Assembly: GCA_001829785.1 (NCBI GenBank)
Contig: MICF01000005.1
Span: 1-64,000, forward strand
DNA: 64,000 nt
Source: Sulfurimonas sp. RIFOXYD12_FULL_33_39
GTDB lineage: Bacteria > Campylobacterota > Campylobacteria > Campylobacterales > Sulfurimonadaceae
Direction: 5' to 3'
Part shown: positions 1-8,722 of the stretch, piece after piece
How the letters are laid out: each line of letters opens with the position of its first letter
Numbering within the stretch: position 1 is the stretch's first letter
Notes under the pieces: generated by a model
Told to the model about the DNA's origin: nothing
Databases searched by the model: none
The model's input: the letters and a program-made list of their open reading frames with translations, nothing else
Translations under genes and position numbers: made by a program

Positions 1-334
1 ACTTTAGGTCTCTGTGTTTGTGGATGGGAATTATAGGGAGTAATAGCTTAGATGTTTCTTAAAGTGTGGAAGTTTTGAAAAGAATTTAGAAACTTGGTAT
101 AAATGAATTATTTGTCAATGTCTTAATAGTCTATAGCACAATAAAAACTTTATAAATAAGAGTAATATTAAAAGATGTTATGGATATAAAATTAACTATA
201 TATTGCTTATCATGCAGTAAAAAAATATGATATATCTAACTATTTATACTGAGAAGATAAAATCTGTATTTTTTATTATTTGATTGTGAAGTATTAATTA
301 TTTAAGAAGAGGAGTTATAGTAAGACTTAGAAGA
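1..334. other. Gene-free AT-rich stretch at window edge
   Basis: I see no convincing coding frame, tRNA or known structured RNA in this stretch. All frames carry frequent stops and the ATG codons lack ribosome binding sites. It lies downstream of rplS, whose 3' end overlaps a small hairpin. It may be the spacer to a gene outside the window. Confidence 0.5.
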
Positions 335-349
335 TTATTTTCTTCTAAG
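326..349 (-). terminator. Hairpin over the rplS stop codon, possible terminator
   Basis: CTTAGAAGA and TCTTCTAAG form a perfect 9-bp stem with a 6-nt loop, and the rplS stop codon lies in the loop. The minus strand continues TCTTACT, so there is no strong T tract. It could be a weak terminator or 3'-end stabiliser for the ribosomal operon. Confidence 0.4.
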
Positions 350-694
350 TTCTTTGATACGAGCTTTTTTACCTGCAAGATCACGTAAATAAAACAGTTT
401 TGCACGACGAACTCGACCGCGACGAATAACTGCTATCTCGTTAATTGAGTCAGAATAAATTGGAAAGATTCTCTCAATACCGATAGAGTTAGCACCAATT
501 TTACGAACTGTAATAGTCTGACCAGTACCTTGACCTCTTTTTGCAATACAAACACCCTCGTAATTTTGTACACGAGTTTTGTCACCTTCTTTAATTGTTA
601 CCGCTAAACGTACAGTATCACCAGCACGAAAATCTGGAATATTTTTCTCAGATACTTGTGCTTTTTCAAAGTTTTCTATGTACTTATTTCTCAT
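335..694 (-). CDS. rplS: 50S ribosomal protein L19
   Basis: Structural protein of the large ribosomal subunit, placed at the interface with the 30S subunit. The 119-residue product is the usual L19 length. It has the typical core ([16 protein letters not shown], residues 41-56) and a basic C-terminus ([16 protein letters not shown]). It is the last gene of the conserved rpsP-khpA-rimM-trmD-rplS block, and its start overlaps the trmD 3' end by 11 nt, which suggests translational coupling. Recognised by sequence and order; nothing unusual. Confidence 0.97.
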   Translation of the reverse strand: MRNKYIENFEKAQVSEKNIPDFRAGDTVRLAVTIKEGDKTRVQNYEGVCIAKRGQGTGQTITVRKIGANSIGIERIFPIYSDSINEIAVIRRGRVRRAKLFYLRDLAGKKARIKELRRK

Positions 695-1388
695 AAGATT
701 TCCTTGTTCTATGCTTTAAAAGCTGCTCTGGTCTGAAGAACTTAGTCTTATATTCAGACAGAGCTAATTTTAGTGAGCGAATTTTACTATGATTTCCCTT
801 TAAGTATTCTGATGGAACACTATTGTTGTCATAATTTTCCGGTTTTGAAAACGATGGTGCTTCTAAAAGTCTATTTTCAAAACTTTCTACAGTTAAAGAG
901 TCGCTATTTCCAAGAACACCATCAATATTTCTTGAAATAGCATCACATATAACTAAAGAAGCAAGCTCTCCGCCGGTCAAAATATAATCACCTATACTAA
1001 AAACCTCATCTGCGTATTTTTCTATAACTCTCTCGTCAATCCCCTCATATCTTCCACTCACAAAAGCTATATGAGATTTTTTTGCCAATCTTTTAGCATC
1101 ATTTTGTCTAAAAGGTTTTGCGACAGGAGTTAAAAAAATAAGATGTACATCAGCGTCTTTAGATTTTAATTCATTTAAAGTATCGTACAAAGGCTGTGGA
1201 TTCATAACCATTCCGGCTCCACCTCCAACGGCTGTGTCATCAACTTTATTATGTTTTGAGTTGCTGAAATCTCTTGGATTTACATACTCTATTTTTAAAA
1301 TATCTTTTTGAATTGCTCTTTTTAAAATGGAGTCTCCAAAATATCCTTCAACTATATTTTGAAAAAGAGTTACAAAAGTAAACTTCAT
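684..1388 (-). CDS. trmD: tRNA (guanine-37-N1)-methyltransferase TrmD
   Basis: Transfers a methyl group from S-adenosylmethionine to N1 of G37 in tRNAs that have G36-G37, which prevents +1 frameshifting. The 234-residue product has the SPOUT trefoil-knot signatures: GRYEGID at residues 112-118 and [13 protein letters not shown] at 131-143. The start ATG overlaps the rimM stop by one base, and the 3' end overlaps rplS by 11 nt. The tRNA-Arg in this window has G36 and G37 and would be a natural substrate (inference). Confidence 0.97.
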   Translation of the reverse strand: MKFTFVTLFQNIVEGYFGDSILKRAIQKDILKIEYVNPRDFSNSKHNKVDDTAVGGGAGMVMNPQPLYDTLNELKSKDADVHLIFLTPVAKPFRQNDAKRLAKKSHIAFVSGRYEGIDERVIEKYADEVFSIGDYILTGGELASLVICDAISRNIDGVLGNSDSLTVESFENRLLEAPSFSKPENYDNNSVPSEYLKGNHSKIRSLKLALSEYKTKFFRPEQLLKHRTRKSYEK

Positions 1389-1927
1389 TATGACGCTTCT
1401 AAGATATCCATAGCACCGCTAACTATTATTACTTTTCTTTCTATATCAGTATTTAGAGTAAATGGCTTTATAAAAGGAATTAAAAAACTTTTTGCAAAAC
1501 CTTTTTTTATCAAAGCTTCATCAGTTTTAATGTTAAGATAGTTAGTTATACCTATTCTTTCTACCTCTTCAACAACTCCTAGAACTTCGCCATTTTCAAC
1601 CACGCTACAATCTTCAATATCAAACCAAAAATATTCACCGTCTTCTAAATGGCACTCTTTTCTTGTTCTCTCGATTGTTGTATATAATTTTTTGTTTGTA
1701 AGTTTTTTTGCTTCTTCCGGAGAGTTATAACCGACTACTTTTATTAATTCTCTTTCATGATTTACTTCACTTAGAGTTATACTCTCATTTTCATTGATTA
1801 AAAAAGACACACCCTTTACGAACTGTTCAGGAAAATCACTTTTAATATGAAATTTCATATCGCCTTTTAAACCGACAGATTTGCCGATTGTAGCAATATG
1901 AAGCAGTTTACTTGATTGCTTCGACAT
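1388..1927 (-). CDS. rimM: Ribosome maturation factor RimM
   Basis: Assists assembly of the 30S head by binding ribosomal protein S19. The 179-residue protein has the N-terminal RimM barrel (IATIGKSVGLKGDMKFH, residues 11-27) followed by a PRC-barrel domain (ECHLEDGEYFWFDIEDC, about residues 91-107, then LIPFI). It sits between khpA, which it overlaps by 20 nt, and trmD, as in many bacteria. The overlaps at both ends fit a co-translated ribosome-biogenesis operon. Confidence 0.95.
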   Translation of the reverse strand: MSKQSSKLLHIATIGKSVGLKGDMKFHIKSDFPEQFVKGVSFLINENESITLSEVNHERELIKVVGYNSPEEAKKLTNKKLYTTIERTRKECHLEDGEYFWFDIEDCSVVENGEVLGVVEEVERIGITNYLNIKTDEALIKKGFAKSFLIPFIKPFTLNTDIERKVIIVSGAMDILEAS

Positions 1928-2147
1928 TTATACGATAACTTACGCCGTCTTTAGCTTTACAGCCAGATATAACAGTCTTAATAGCACCTATCATTTTACC
2001 CTCTTTACCAATCAACTTGCCTATGTCGGCTTGATTGGCATAAAGTAAGATTTCTGTTGTTTCATCGCCCTCTTTTACCTCAACTCTTACATCATCGGGA
2101 TAGGATGCTATAAGTCTTGCAAATTGTGCGACAAAATCTGCTATCAT
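1908..2147 (-). CDS. khpA: KH-domain RNA-binding protein KhpA (YlqC family)
   Basis: A 79-residue single KH domain with the RNA-binding loop GKLIGKEGKMIGAIK (residues 43-57). The family binds many small and messenger RNAs in Gram-positive bacteria and is almost always found between rpsP and rimM, as here. It starts 2 nt after the rpsP stop and overlaps rimM by 20 nt. Its role in this phylum is not established, so only the fold and context are certain. Confidence 0.92.
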   Translation of the reverse strand: MIADFVAQFARLIASYPDDVRVEVKEGDETTEILLYANQADIGKLIGKEGKMIGAIKTVISGCKAKDGVSYRINVEAIK

Positions 2148-2149
2148 AA

Positions 2150-2380
2150 TTAACGACCTGTTATCTTTTTAACACGATCACTCATTTTAGCACCAACGCT
2201 TAACCAGTAATCTAATCTTTCACTATCAACAACTGTAGTTTTTTCTGCTACCATTGGATTGTAGTGTCCTATTAACTCAATCCAACCGCCATCTCTACGT
2301 TTACGTGAATCTGTTACCGCAATACGGTAAAAAGGTTGTTTTTTTCTTCCCATTCTAGTTAGGCGAATTACTGTTGCCAT
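2150..2380 (-). CDS. rpsP: 30S ribosomal protein S16
   Basis: Small-subunit ribosomal protein. I place the start at the ATG at 2380, giving a 76-residue protein beginning [20 protein letters not shown], the standard S16 N-terminus. The frame stays open 11 codons further upstream, but AGAAGGAC lies just before this ATG at a suitable distance. It is the first gene of the rpsP-khpA-rimM-trmD-rplS block, separated from ffh by a strong hairpin. Confidence 0.96.
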   Translation of the reverse strand: MATVIRLTRMGRKKQPFYRIAVTDSRKRRDGGWIELIGHYNPMVAEKTTVVDSERLDYWLSVGAKMSDRVKKITGR

Positions 2381-2448
2381 TTTTTGTCCTTCTCTGCACA
2401 AGTCATATTTCAACTTGCTGTATATGTTAAATTTTGCATTTTGAATGC

Positions 2449-2480
2449 AAATCTATAAACTTCTAAAAGTTTATAGATTT
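2449..2480 (-). terminator. Strong hairpin between ffh and rpsP
   Basis: A perfect 14-bp inverted repeat (AAATCTATAAACTT and its complement) with a 4-nt loop lies just after the ffh stop on the minus strand. A second, shorter hairpin (TTTGCATT/AATGCAAA, 2433-2451) overlaps its far arm by three bases. There is no clean T tract, but the long stem fits termination or attenuation between ffh and the ribosomal genes. Confidence 0.6.
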
Positions 2481-2495
2481 ACTCTCTACATGTAG

Positions 2496-3842
2496 TTAGC
2501 GTCTTAGTGCCCCGGCACCGCCCATTTGACCCATCATAGCCTGAAGGTCTTGCATCCCTTTTTTACCTGAAAATTTCTTTGCCATTTTACCTGCATTTTT
2601 AAACTGCTTAATCATACGATTTATCTCAACAATCTCTAAGCCGCAGCCTTTTGCAATTCTAGCTTTTCTAGAGTTGTTTAGTAAATCAGGATTTTCTCTC
2701 TCTTTGGCTGTCATTGAAGAGACCATGGCTTTAATATTTTTAAGCTCACCTGAATTTTCAAGATCAAAATCTTTAAGTGCTTTTGACATGTTACCCATGC
2801 CAGGAATCATACCAAGAAGTGACTTCATGCTACCCATCTTCTTCATACTTTCCATCTGCTCTAAAAAGTCGTTGAAGTTAAATTCGCCTTTTTTGATTTT
2901 AGAAGTAAGTCTTTTTGCCTGTTTTTCATCAATCGCTGATGCAGTTTTTTCAGCTAGACCTTCAATGTCTCCAAAACCCATAAGTCTGTTGACAACTCTA
3001 TCCGGTAAAAAAACTTCCAAGTCTTCCATTTTCTCGCCGCTACCGATAAAACGAAGAGGAACTTGAACTTGTGATGATAAACCAAGAGCGACACCACCTT
3101 TTGAATCACCGTCATATTTGCTTAGAATTACACCGTCTATTCCGATTTTCTCTTTAAATGCCGTTGCTGTTTTAATAGCGTCCTGACCTGTTAAAGAGTC
3201 TGCAACATAAAATATTTCACTAGGATTAGCTACTTTTTTAACAGCCTCAAGTTCATCCATAAGTTCGTTATCTATCGCTAAACGCCCTGCAGTATCTATA
3301 AGCACAACATCGTAAATCCCGCTGTTTGCTTTCTTAAGTGCCGCAGTAACAACTTCTACTGGATTTTTTGTACTCTCATTCTCATATAGCTCAACCCCGA
3401 TTTTTGCCGTAATTTGACGAAGCTGTTCAACTGCCGCTAAACGCTGAAGGTCAGCTGCTACAACAAGTACTTTTTTTTGTTTAGCTTTTAAATAATAAGC
3501 AAGTTTTCCGGTTGTAGTTGTTTTTCCTGAACCTTGAAGTCCGGTCATAAGAATAACGGTCGGAGGTTTTGATGAAAATATAAAACCTCTATTTCCGCCG
3601 ATTTCTAAAAGCTCGTATAACGTAGCTCTTAGAGCATCTAAAAACTGATCTTTACCGATTCCGTTTTTTCTAGTTTCTGTTTGAACTTTAAGTATTAAAT
3701 CTCTAACGACTTTATGATTTACATCCGCTTTTAAAAGAGATTTTTTAAGTTCATCAAGAGCTTTAGTAAGGGCTTTTTCATCATCATGAAAACGAATTTT
3801 TTTAATAGCATTTGTAAACGAATCTGTTAATATATCAAACAT
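2496..3842 (-). CDS. ffh: Signal recognition particle GTPase Ffh (SRP54)
   Basis: Binds signal sequences and 4.5S RNA and delivers nascent membrane proteins to FtsY. The 448-residue protein has the N domain (1-85), the G domain with P-loop GLQGSGKTTT (101-110), DTAGR, and the guanine-specificity region with SKYDGDSKGG, then a methionine-rich M domain (about 300-448) ending GQMGGAGALRR. Length and domain order are normal. It precedes rpsP, as in many bacteria, and a hairpin separates the two. Confidence 0.98.
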   Translation of the reverse strand: MFDILTDSFTNAIKKIRFHDDEKALTKALDELKKSLLKADVNHKVVRDLILKVQTETRKNGIGKDQFLDALRATLYELLEIGGNRGFIFSSKPPTVILMTGLQGSGKTTTTGKLAYYLKAKQKKVLVVAADLQRLAAVEQLRQITAKIGVELYENESTKNPVEVVTAALKKANSGIYDVVLIDTAGRLAIDNELMDELEAVKKVANPSEIFYVADSLTGQDAIKTATAFKEKIGIDGVILSKYDGDSKGGVALGLSSQVQVPLRFIGSGEKMEDLEVFLPDRVVNRLMGFGDIEGLAEKTASAIDEKQAKRLTSKIKKGEFNFNDFLEQMESMKKMGSMKSLLGMIPGMGNMSKALKDFDLENSGELKNIKAMVSSMTAKERENPDLLNNSRKARIAKGCGLEIVEINRMIKQFKNAGKMAKKFSGKKGMQDLQAMMGQMGGAGALRR

Positions 3843-3939
3843 AAACCCTCCTCTTTTAAATTATCTCAGGTGTAAAAAGTGGCGAATTGTAGCTGAAACT
3901 TACTTTAAGAATTCTTTTATTATAAATTTAAAGTAAAAC

Positions 3940-4389
3940 CTATCTACAATGCTTTGTTAAAAACTTATTAAGCTGGTTTGCAAACAGATGTGCATCTTTT
4001 TGTTCAAACGGCTTTGGACCTTTTGTAATCTCTCCACTCTCTCTTATCTTTTCCATTAAATTTCTCATAGCTAGATACTGTTTTATATTATCCACACTAT
4101 ATAGTTCTCCGCGGTGATCAATTGCATGTGCTGATTTACTTATAACTCTATCTGCCAAGGGGATATCTGCCGTTATAACCAAATCTCCATCTTTAAGCAT
4201 TTCGGCAATGTAATTGTCGGCTTCGTCTGCGCCTTGTTCAACAATTACGTAAGTAATAAGTTTTAATTTACCGATTGTTATAGGTTTATTTGAGACAACA
4301 ATTGTTTCTATATTTAATCTCTGGATTTGGCGGAAAATAATTGGTTTTAGCAGGTTAGGAAATGCATCGCCATCAATAAACAAACGCAC
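3940..4389 (-). CDS. YaiI/YqxD family protein (DUF188, PIN-like)
   Basis: A 149-residue protein of the UPF0178/DUF188 family, recognised by its N-terminus MRLFIDGDAFPN, the central DEADNYIAEM, DLVITADIPLADRVI and the conserved AHAIDHRGELY. The family has a PIN-like fold with acidic residues and is suspected to be a nuclease, but no activity is firmly known. Its start overlaps the GIY-YIG gene by one base, so both probably belong to the same transcript as the pseudouridine synthase. Confidence 0.88.
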   Translation of the reverse strand: MRLFIDGDAFPNLLKPIIFRQIQRLNIETIVVSNKPITIGKLKLITYVIVEQGADEADNYIAEMLKDGDLVITADIPLADRVISKSAHAIDHRGELYSVDNIKQYLAMRNLMEKIRESGEITKGPKPFEQKDAHLFANQLNKFLTKHCR

Positions 4390-4655
4390 TATTTTATCAA
4401 CTTCATTTTTTCTACTCTTGAGAGTTTTTTTATCTCATATTCTCGCTTAGAAGCACTACTTTTATCTTTATGTTCTTCAAAGTAAATCAATTCTAGCGGT
4501 CTTCTTGCACGCGTATATTTTGCGGCTTTTGGCGAGTTATTATGCTCATCTAGCCTTCTATTTAAATCGGTAGTGATTCCTGTGTATAAACTCTCATCAC
4601 TACACTTTAACATGTAGAGATACCACAAGCTTTTTGTACTATTCAAAGTGAACAA
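4389..4655 (-). CDS. GIY-YIG domain protein (UPF0213 / YhbQ type)
   Basis: An 88-residue, single-domain GIY-YIG nuclease-like protein. The two halves of the motif are YLYMLKC and LYTGITTDLNRRLDEHN, followed by AKYTRARRPLELIYFEEH and a basic C-terminus, as in the UvrC-like nuclease family. The E. coli relative YhbQ has been linked to DNA damage response, but the biological role is poorly defined. It overlaps the pseudouridine synthase gene by 17 nt and yaiI by 1 nt. Confidence 0.9.
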   Translation of the reverse strand: MFTLNSTKSLWYLYMLKCSDESLYTGITTDLNRRLDEHNNSPKAAKYTRARRPLELIYFEEHKDKSSASKREYEIKKLSRVEKMKLIK

Positions 4656-5373
4656 AAGTCTTTGGTTCAGGTGCTACAAACTCCATATCCAGAAGTCTTA
4701 CTTTATAAGCGTGAAGCATAACGCGTTTTGCACGTCTTCCACCGTACTGCTCATCGCCGACTATCGGATGTTCTATATATCTTAAATGTGTTCTTATCTG
4801 ATGAGTTCTTCCATGATGGATAATACACTTAATTTTAGTTTTATTTCCACTTACCAAATCAGGAAAAACCTCTGTTCTAGCAGGTTTTCCTTTACTTGAT
4901 ACATTTGATGTTGCACGATTGTTTTTCTTAGTAGTTAATATCGGTTTATCAATATCAACAGGCTCGGAAATAATTCCTTCAACCCATGCGATATACTCTT
5001 TATAAACTCTATCTTTTTTAAACTCCATTATCGCCTTTTCTCTAAACTCTTCATTTTTCACAAGCATTAAAACACCGCTTGTTTCGCGGTCAAGTCTGTG
5101 CAAAAGTACTGCCGGTTTAAACTGTCTTTCTATCTCATCAGAATTTACATGTGCCGGCTTATCTACTACAATCAAATCGTTGTTTTCAAAAATAGGTTTT
5201 ATTTTTTCTACTTTTTCAACTTTAAACACTGTTTTTGTGTCAATGTCTCCACGAGCAATCATTACCTTCTTATTGCTTGCATATACCAAACCGCGGTCTA
5301 TCATTGATTTTGCTTCTGAATTAGAGATTCCCTCTTGTGCTGCTAAAAGTTTATACGCTTTTTCTAGTGCCAT
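4639..5373 (-). CDS. RluA-family pseudouridine synthase
   Basis: Converts specific uridines in RNA to pseudouridine. The 244-residue protein has an N-terminal S4-like segment (residues 1-50), the catalytic motif HRLDRETSGVLML with the nucleophilic Asp (about residues 92-104), and the conserved GRTHQIRTHLRYIEHPIVGD. The target site (23S rRNA or tRNA) cannot be chosen from sequence alone. It follows waaA but is separated from it by a terminator, and its start has an upstream AAGGA. Confidence 0.93.
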   Translation of the reverse strand: MALEKAYKLLAAQEGISNSEAKSMIDRGLVYASNKKVMIARGDIDTKTVFKVEKVEKIKPIFENNDLIVVDKPAHVNSDEIERQFKPAVLLHRLDRETSGVLMLVKNEEFREKAIMEFKKDRVYKEYIAWVEGIISEPVDIDKPILTTKKNNRATSNVSSKGKPARTEVFPDLVSGNKTKIKCIIHHGRTHQIRTHLRYIEHPIVGDEQYGGRRAKRVMLHAYKVRLLDMEFVAPEPKTFVHFE

Positions 5374-5403
5374 TTTATATTATTTCCTTAGTTTTTTTAT
5401 AAA

Positions 5404-5425
5404 AAATGAAGGAAACCCTCCATTT
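5404..5425 (-). terminator. Intrinsic terminator after waaA
   Basis: On the minus strand AAATGGAGG and CCTTCATTT form a 9-bp stem (one G-U pair) with loop GTTT, followed by more T residues and then an A tract. It lies 65 nt past the waaA stop and before the pseudouridine synthase gene, so it should end the long uvrD-to-waaA transcript. Confidence 0.65.
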
Positions 5426-5433
5426 ATTTGTCT

Positions 5434-5499
5434 GCCAAAGGAACTCGTCCCTTTGGCTTCGCTAGCCGCTCGGGCACTGAAGCTAACCCCTAAAGGGGT
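5434..5499. other. GC-rich structured intergenic element
   Basis: This stretch is clearly richer in G+C than its surroundings and contains two perfect hairpins: GCCAAAGG/CCTTTGGC with an 8-nt loop (5434-5457) and ACCCCT/AGGGGT with a 2-nt loop (5486-5499). The second covers the waaA stop codon. The bases between them could form a further weak stem. It looks like an interspersed intergenic repeat or a 3'-UTR structure; I found no second copy in this window. Confidence 0.5.
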
Positions 5500-6668
5500 A
5501 GATTTGGATTTTTTATTCTCTCAATCACAGGTTCTAGGTTGATTTTTTCTTCAACTACACTCGGCGGCAAATCTCTACATGTCATAAGTGCTTTATGTAT
5601 CTCATCACTCTCGACATATTGAACATGATGAACATATTTGAAAAGCTCTTTTTGATGAAAAAAGTGTTTCCCAGTAATTATTTTACATCCAAAATGTGCA
5701 GGTTCAAGAGGATTGTGTCCACCGACATCCTCTCTAAAAGCACCTCCTAGTATTGCTATATCACTGATTGCGTAAATATTATTCAACTCACCCATCGCAT
5801 CGACTAAAATCATATCAGCTTTAAATTCTTTGTCTTGAGAAAATCTGCTTAACGTAAAAAGATTTTTATCTGCATAGCTTTTCATAAGCAAAAATACCGC
5901 TTCAAATCTCTCAGGATGTCTAGGAACTACGGCGAGCTTTGCGTCACTTTGCTTTCTATACTCGACAAAAGATTTTAAGACGCTCTCTTCTTCACCTTCA
6001 TGAGTACTTCCTGCAACTATCAACTCTACATTTGGTTTTTTATACTCTTTTGTTTGTGTAATTTTTCCCGCTAATTTTATATTTCCGATAACTTCAATAT
6101 TTTTTGCCCCAAGTGCTAAAAATCGATTTTTATCAGCATCGCTTTGAGCATAAACAATCTCTACATGTGAAAGTATTTTTTTATAAAACCATGCAAATTG
6201 AAGATATTTTTTTACACTTCTCTCAGAGATTCGAGCATTTAAAAGTATAATTCTTGCTCCTTTTGCTCTTAAAACAGTAAAAAGCATATACCAAAATTCC
6301 GCCTCTAAAACTATCAAAAACTCTTCTCTTTTAGCCCAAAACGGCACAAGCATCTCATAGGGCAGATATCTAACCTCGGCATCATATCTCCTAGCCTCGG
6401 CTTGCCCCGTATGAGTTATTGTTGTTATTTTTATATCGCAACCCTTTAAAAGCTCCAAAATCGGTTTTAATGCCCTTGCTTCGCCTAGCGAGCATACATG
6501 AAACCAAATTCCGCCGCTACCTTTAAATCTTGGATTGTTAAAAAGAAAAAAACGAGCAGGGATTGATTCTTTATATTTTTGTTTAAAAGAGAGATATACC
6601 AAAAGCGGCAGTGCAACTAAGTAAAGCACTACGCTTATGATAAAGTATAAAAGAGTAAAAGGCTTCAA
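5490..6668 (-). CDS. waaA: 3-deoxy-D-manno-octulosonic acid (Kdo) transferase
   Basis: Adds Kdo to lipid A at the cytoplasmic face of the inner membrane, using CMP-Kdo. An N-terminal membrane segment is followed by IWFHVCSLGEARALKPIL with the catalytic Glu, and later by GGAFREDVGGHNPLEPAHFG of the GT-B nucleotide-sugar site. I prefer a TTG start at 6668 (392 residues), directly after the upstream stop. An in-frame ATG at 6719 would add 17 residues but lies inside the zinc-ribbon gene and has no homology-like character. Terminators follow. Confidence 0.92.
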   Translation of the reverse strand: MKPFTLLYFIISVVLYLVALPLLVYLSFKQKYKESIPARFFLFNNPRFKGSGGIWFHVCSLGEARALKPILELLKGCDIKITTITHTGQAEARRYDAEVRYLPYEMLVPFWAKREEFLIVLEAEFWYMLFTVLRAKGARIILLNARISERSVKKYLQFAWFYKKILSHVEIVYAQSDADKNRFLALGAKNIEVIGNIKLAGKITQTKEYKKPNVELIVAGSTHEGEEESVLKSFVEYRKQSDAKLAVVPRHPERFEAVFLLMKSYADKNLFTLSRFSQDKEFKADMILVDAMGELNNIYAISDIAILGGAFREDVGGHNPLEPAHFGCKIITGKHFFHQKELFKYVHHVQYVESDEIHKALMTCRDLPPSVVEEKINLEPVIERIKNPNLPL

Positions 6669-6670
6669 GC

Positions 6671-7384
6671 CTATTCTTCGTGAGCTTCCATATAGAGAAT
6701 ACGTCCGCAGTGTGGACAAGTTGTAATCTCCTCAGCTTTTATTACATCTGCATAAATTTTATCATTTATAACCATATGACAACCCATACAAGCCTGCTCT
6801 TCAACCGGAACAACGGTAGAATTTTTAGCCCATCTGCGGATTTTTTGATAAAATGCAAGCCCTTTTTGATTCATTTCAGAAATTAATTTCTCTTTTTGAA
6901 TAAATACCTCTTGACGTGAATTGTTGATAACTTCAAGTTTTTGGTCAACTTCAGCTTTTATAGATGCCAAATTTGCTTCTATCTCTTCAAGAGATGTTTT
7001 TGCGGCTTCTACCTGTTCTGTTTTTAAATCAATAATTCTCTCAAGTCTTTCAATCTCTTCATTTGCAAAAGTTACCTGCTCTTTTGCAATCTCCTCTTCA
7101 AGCTGAAGTGATTTCATTTCACGTTCAGTTTTGATTTCATGACTTTTTTTAGAATTTTCTTCTAATTTTTGAGAAAGCTCCCCAAGATGAAGCTCGTTCT
7201 TCTTCTTTTTAATCTCTTCATCTCTTATCTCTTTGCTTAAGCTCTCAATATCAGAATCGATACTCTGTTTTTTAGCTAAAGCAGCTTCATATTTATAATT
7301 AGCTTCCTCAATTTGAGGCTCAAAAGCATCTATCGCTTTGTCAACATGTGATAGGTCAATTAGCTGTTTTAGGTGTAAGTTCAT
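6671..7384 (-). CDS. Coiled-coil protein with C-terminal zinc ribbon
   Basis: A 237-residue protein with a long antiparallel-type coiled coil (about residues 15-175, rich in E and K) followed by a C4 zinc ribbon: CMGCH (about 199-203) and CPHCG (about 223-227). The architecture is that of the bacterial C4-type zinc-ribbon family found throughout Campylobacterota, with relatives implicated in flagellar or regulatory roles. The specific function here is unknown. It lies between the Nif3-like gene and waaA in one transcript. Confidence 0.85.
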   Translation of the reverse strand: MNLHLKQLIDLSHVDKAIDAFEPQIEEANYKYEAALAKKQSIDSDIESLSKEIRDEEIKKKKNELHLGELSQKLEENSKKSHEIKTEREMKSLQLEEEIAKEQVTFANEEIERLERIIDLKTEQVEAAKTSLEEIEANLASIKAEVDQKLEVINNSRQEVFIQKEKLISEMNQKGLAFYQKIRRWAKNSTVVPVEEQACMGCHMVINDKIYADVIKAEEITTCPHCGRILYMEAHEE

Positions 7385-7420
7385 TAATCTCCTTTTGGAT
7401 TAAATAGTTGTACCGATTTC

Positions 7421-8143
7421 TTAGATATAAGTAAAAGGGTTTTTTGATGATGAAATTATAGCTTCTAAACCTAAATTTTTCAAATGTTTTAACAAAATAT
7501 CTGCAAAAAAGCGTTCACTCTCAAAATGTCCGATGTCAATTAAGGATAAATTTATACTTTTTGCTTCCATAGCATCGTGATATTTTACATCCCCGGTTAA
7601 AAAACAGTCAGCCTTTATCGATTTTATTAAAGAGCATCCTGAACCTGTTGTAAGAGCTGCTCTTTTTACCCTCCCTGAACTTTTTACACATTTTGCGTGA
7701 GGGAGTGAAAATGCAGATGCTACTTTTTTAGCAAAAACATCAAAATCTTCATCTACGTCCAAATATGCAACAAACCCCTCTTTTTGAGCAATCTTATAAC
7801 CTAAAATCTCCGTTGCAACATACTCGTTTAGATGTGTTTGGTCAAAATTCGTATGCATTGAAATATTTGAGATATTTTTTTGTATCATTTTATGAATCAA
7901 ATTTGCCGGATATTTACTAAATTCCAACTGTTTTAGACCGCCGAAAATCAACGGATGATGTGTTATTAAAAGAGTGTTTTCTTCCATTGACTCTATAAGC
8001 ATCTCGTCAACATCTATGCTTAGAACTATTTTTTGTATATCTTGATTAAAATCTCCAAGCAGCAAACCTGAATTATCCCAAGGCTCTTGAAGTTCAAACG
8101 GCGAGAGGTTATTTAAAAATTCATATATCTGGGATATTTTCAT
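7421..8143 (-). CDS. Nif3-like dinuclear metal centre protein
   Basis: A 240-residue member of the NIF3/YbgI family (GTP cyclohydrolase 1 type 2 family in some databases). Metal-ligand motifs are LLITHHPLIFGG (about residues 58-69), SMHTNFDQ and, near the C-terminus, DIGHFESER. The family forms hexamers with two metals per subunit; the true substrate is not established, although the YbgI relatives are described as radiation-resistance or hydrolase proteins. It lies between the TPR gene and the zinc-ribbon gene, a conserved neighbourhood in this phylum. Confidence 0.9.
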   Translation of the reverse strand: MKISQIYEFLNNLSPFELQEPWDNSGLLLGDFNQDIQKIVLSIDVDEMLIESMEENTLLITHHPLIFGGLKQLEFSKYPANLIHKMIQKNISNISMHTNFDQTHLNEYVATEILGYKIAQKEGFVAYLDVDEDFDVFAKKVASAFSLPHAKCVKSSGRVKRAALTTGSGCSLIKSIKADCFLTGDVKYHDAMEAKSINLSLIDIGHFESERFFADILLKHLKNLGLEAIISSSKNPFTYI

Positions 8144-8152
8144 TCTCTTCTC

Positions 8153-8722
8153 CTAAGCAAGTTTTGCTAATTCTTCTTTTGCTTCGCTAAAATCAGGATT
8201 TATCTCAATAGCTTTTTTATACATCTCTTTTGCTTCGTCAAAATGCTTCATGTCAACTAAAAGATTACCATAGTTATAATATGTAACAGCATTATCTGGA
8301 TTGATATTTAAAGATGCGCTTAGATGCATCCTAGCAGACACAAACTCTCCCTCTGCTCTATAAACAGAAGCTATAGAATTATGAATATACTCATTTTTGT
8401 TATCCTTCTCAAGTGCTTCTTTAAAGTACCTTATGGCTTCACTGTTATCGCCTGATTGCTGTAAAATATAGCCTATCTTAAACAAAATGTCCGCATCTTG
8501 CGATACTTTTGTGTTTGCTTCACTGTATAAAGCCAAAGCTTTTTGCATATCACCTTCATCAAACGCTTCATCAGCTCTTTGAACCAATGACTCAGGGTCA
8601 AAAGAAGATGGAGTATGGTTATCTTTTTTTGGCTGTGGATCTTGCAGTGTTTGAATATGCTCATAAACTTTAAATGCAAAAAATGCGGAGATACCTAGCA
8701 TTATTACTTGAAATAGTGTCAT
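8153..8722 (-). CDS. Membrane-anchored tetratricopeptide repeat protein
   Basis: A 189-residue protein with one N-terminal membrane segment (about residues 3-18), a charged linker and at least three TPR units in tandem (from about residue 50 to 185, for example AVTYYNYGNLLVDMKHFDEA). The repeats imply a scaffold for protein contacts. The topology suggests the TPR part faces one side of the inner membrane; which side is not clear. Its ATG overlaps the stop of the M23 peptidase gene, so the two products are probably made together. Confidence 0.85.
   Translation of the reverse strand: MTLFQVIMLGISAFFAFKVYEHIQTLQDPQPKKDNHTPSSFDPESLVQRADEAFDEGDMQKALALYSEANTKVSQDADILFKIGYILQQSGDNSEAIRYFKEALEKDNKNEYIHNSIASVYRAEGEFVSARMHLSASLNINPDNAVTYYNYGNLLVDMKHFDEAKEMYKKAIEINPDFSEAKEELAKLA

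Noticed and set aside
1..334. Possible small RNA or partial rRNA in the first 334 bases
   Set aside because: I checked for 5S, tmRNA, SRP RNA and tRNA landmarks and found none.
2674..3066. Plus-strand frame of 130 codons inside ffh
   Set aside because: Antisense to the well conserved M and G domains of Ffh; no homology-like features.
5180..5542. Plus-strand frame across the pseudouridine synthase start and spacer
   Set aside because: Antisense to the synthase N-terminus and includes the structured spacer; no supporting features.
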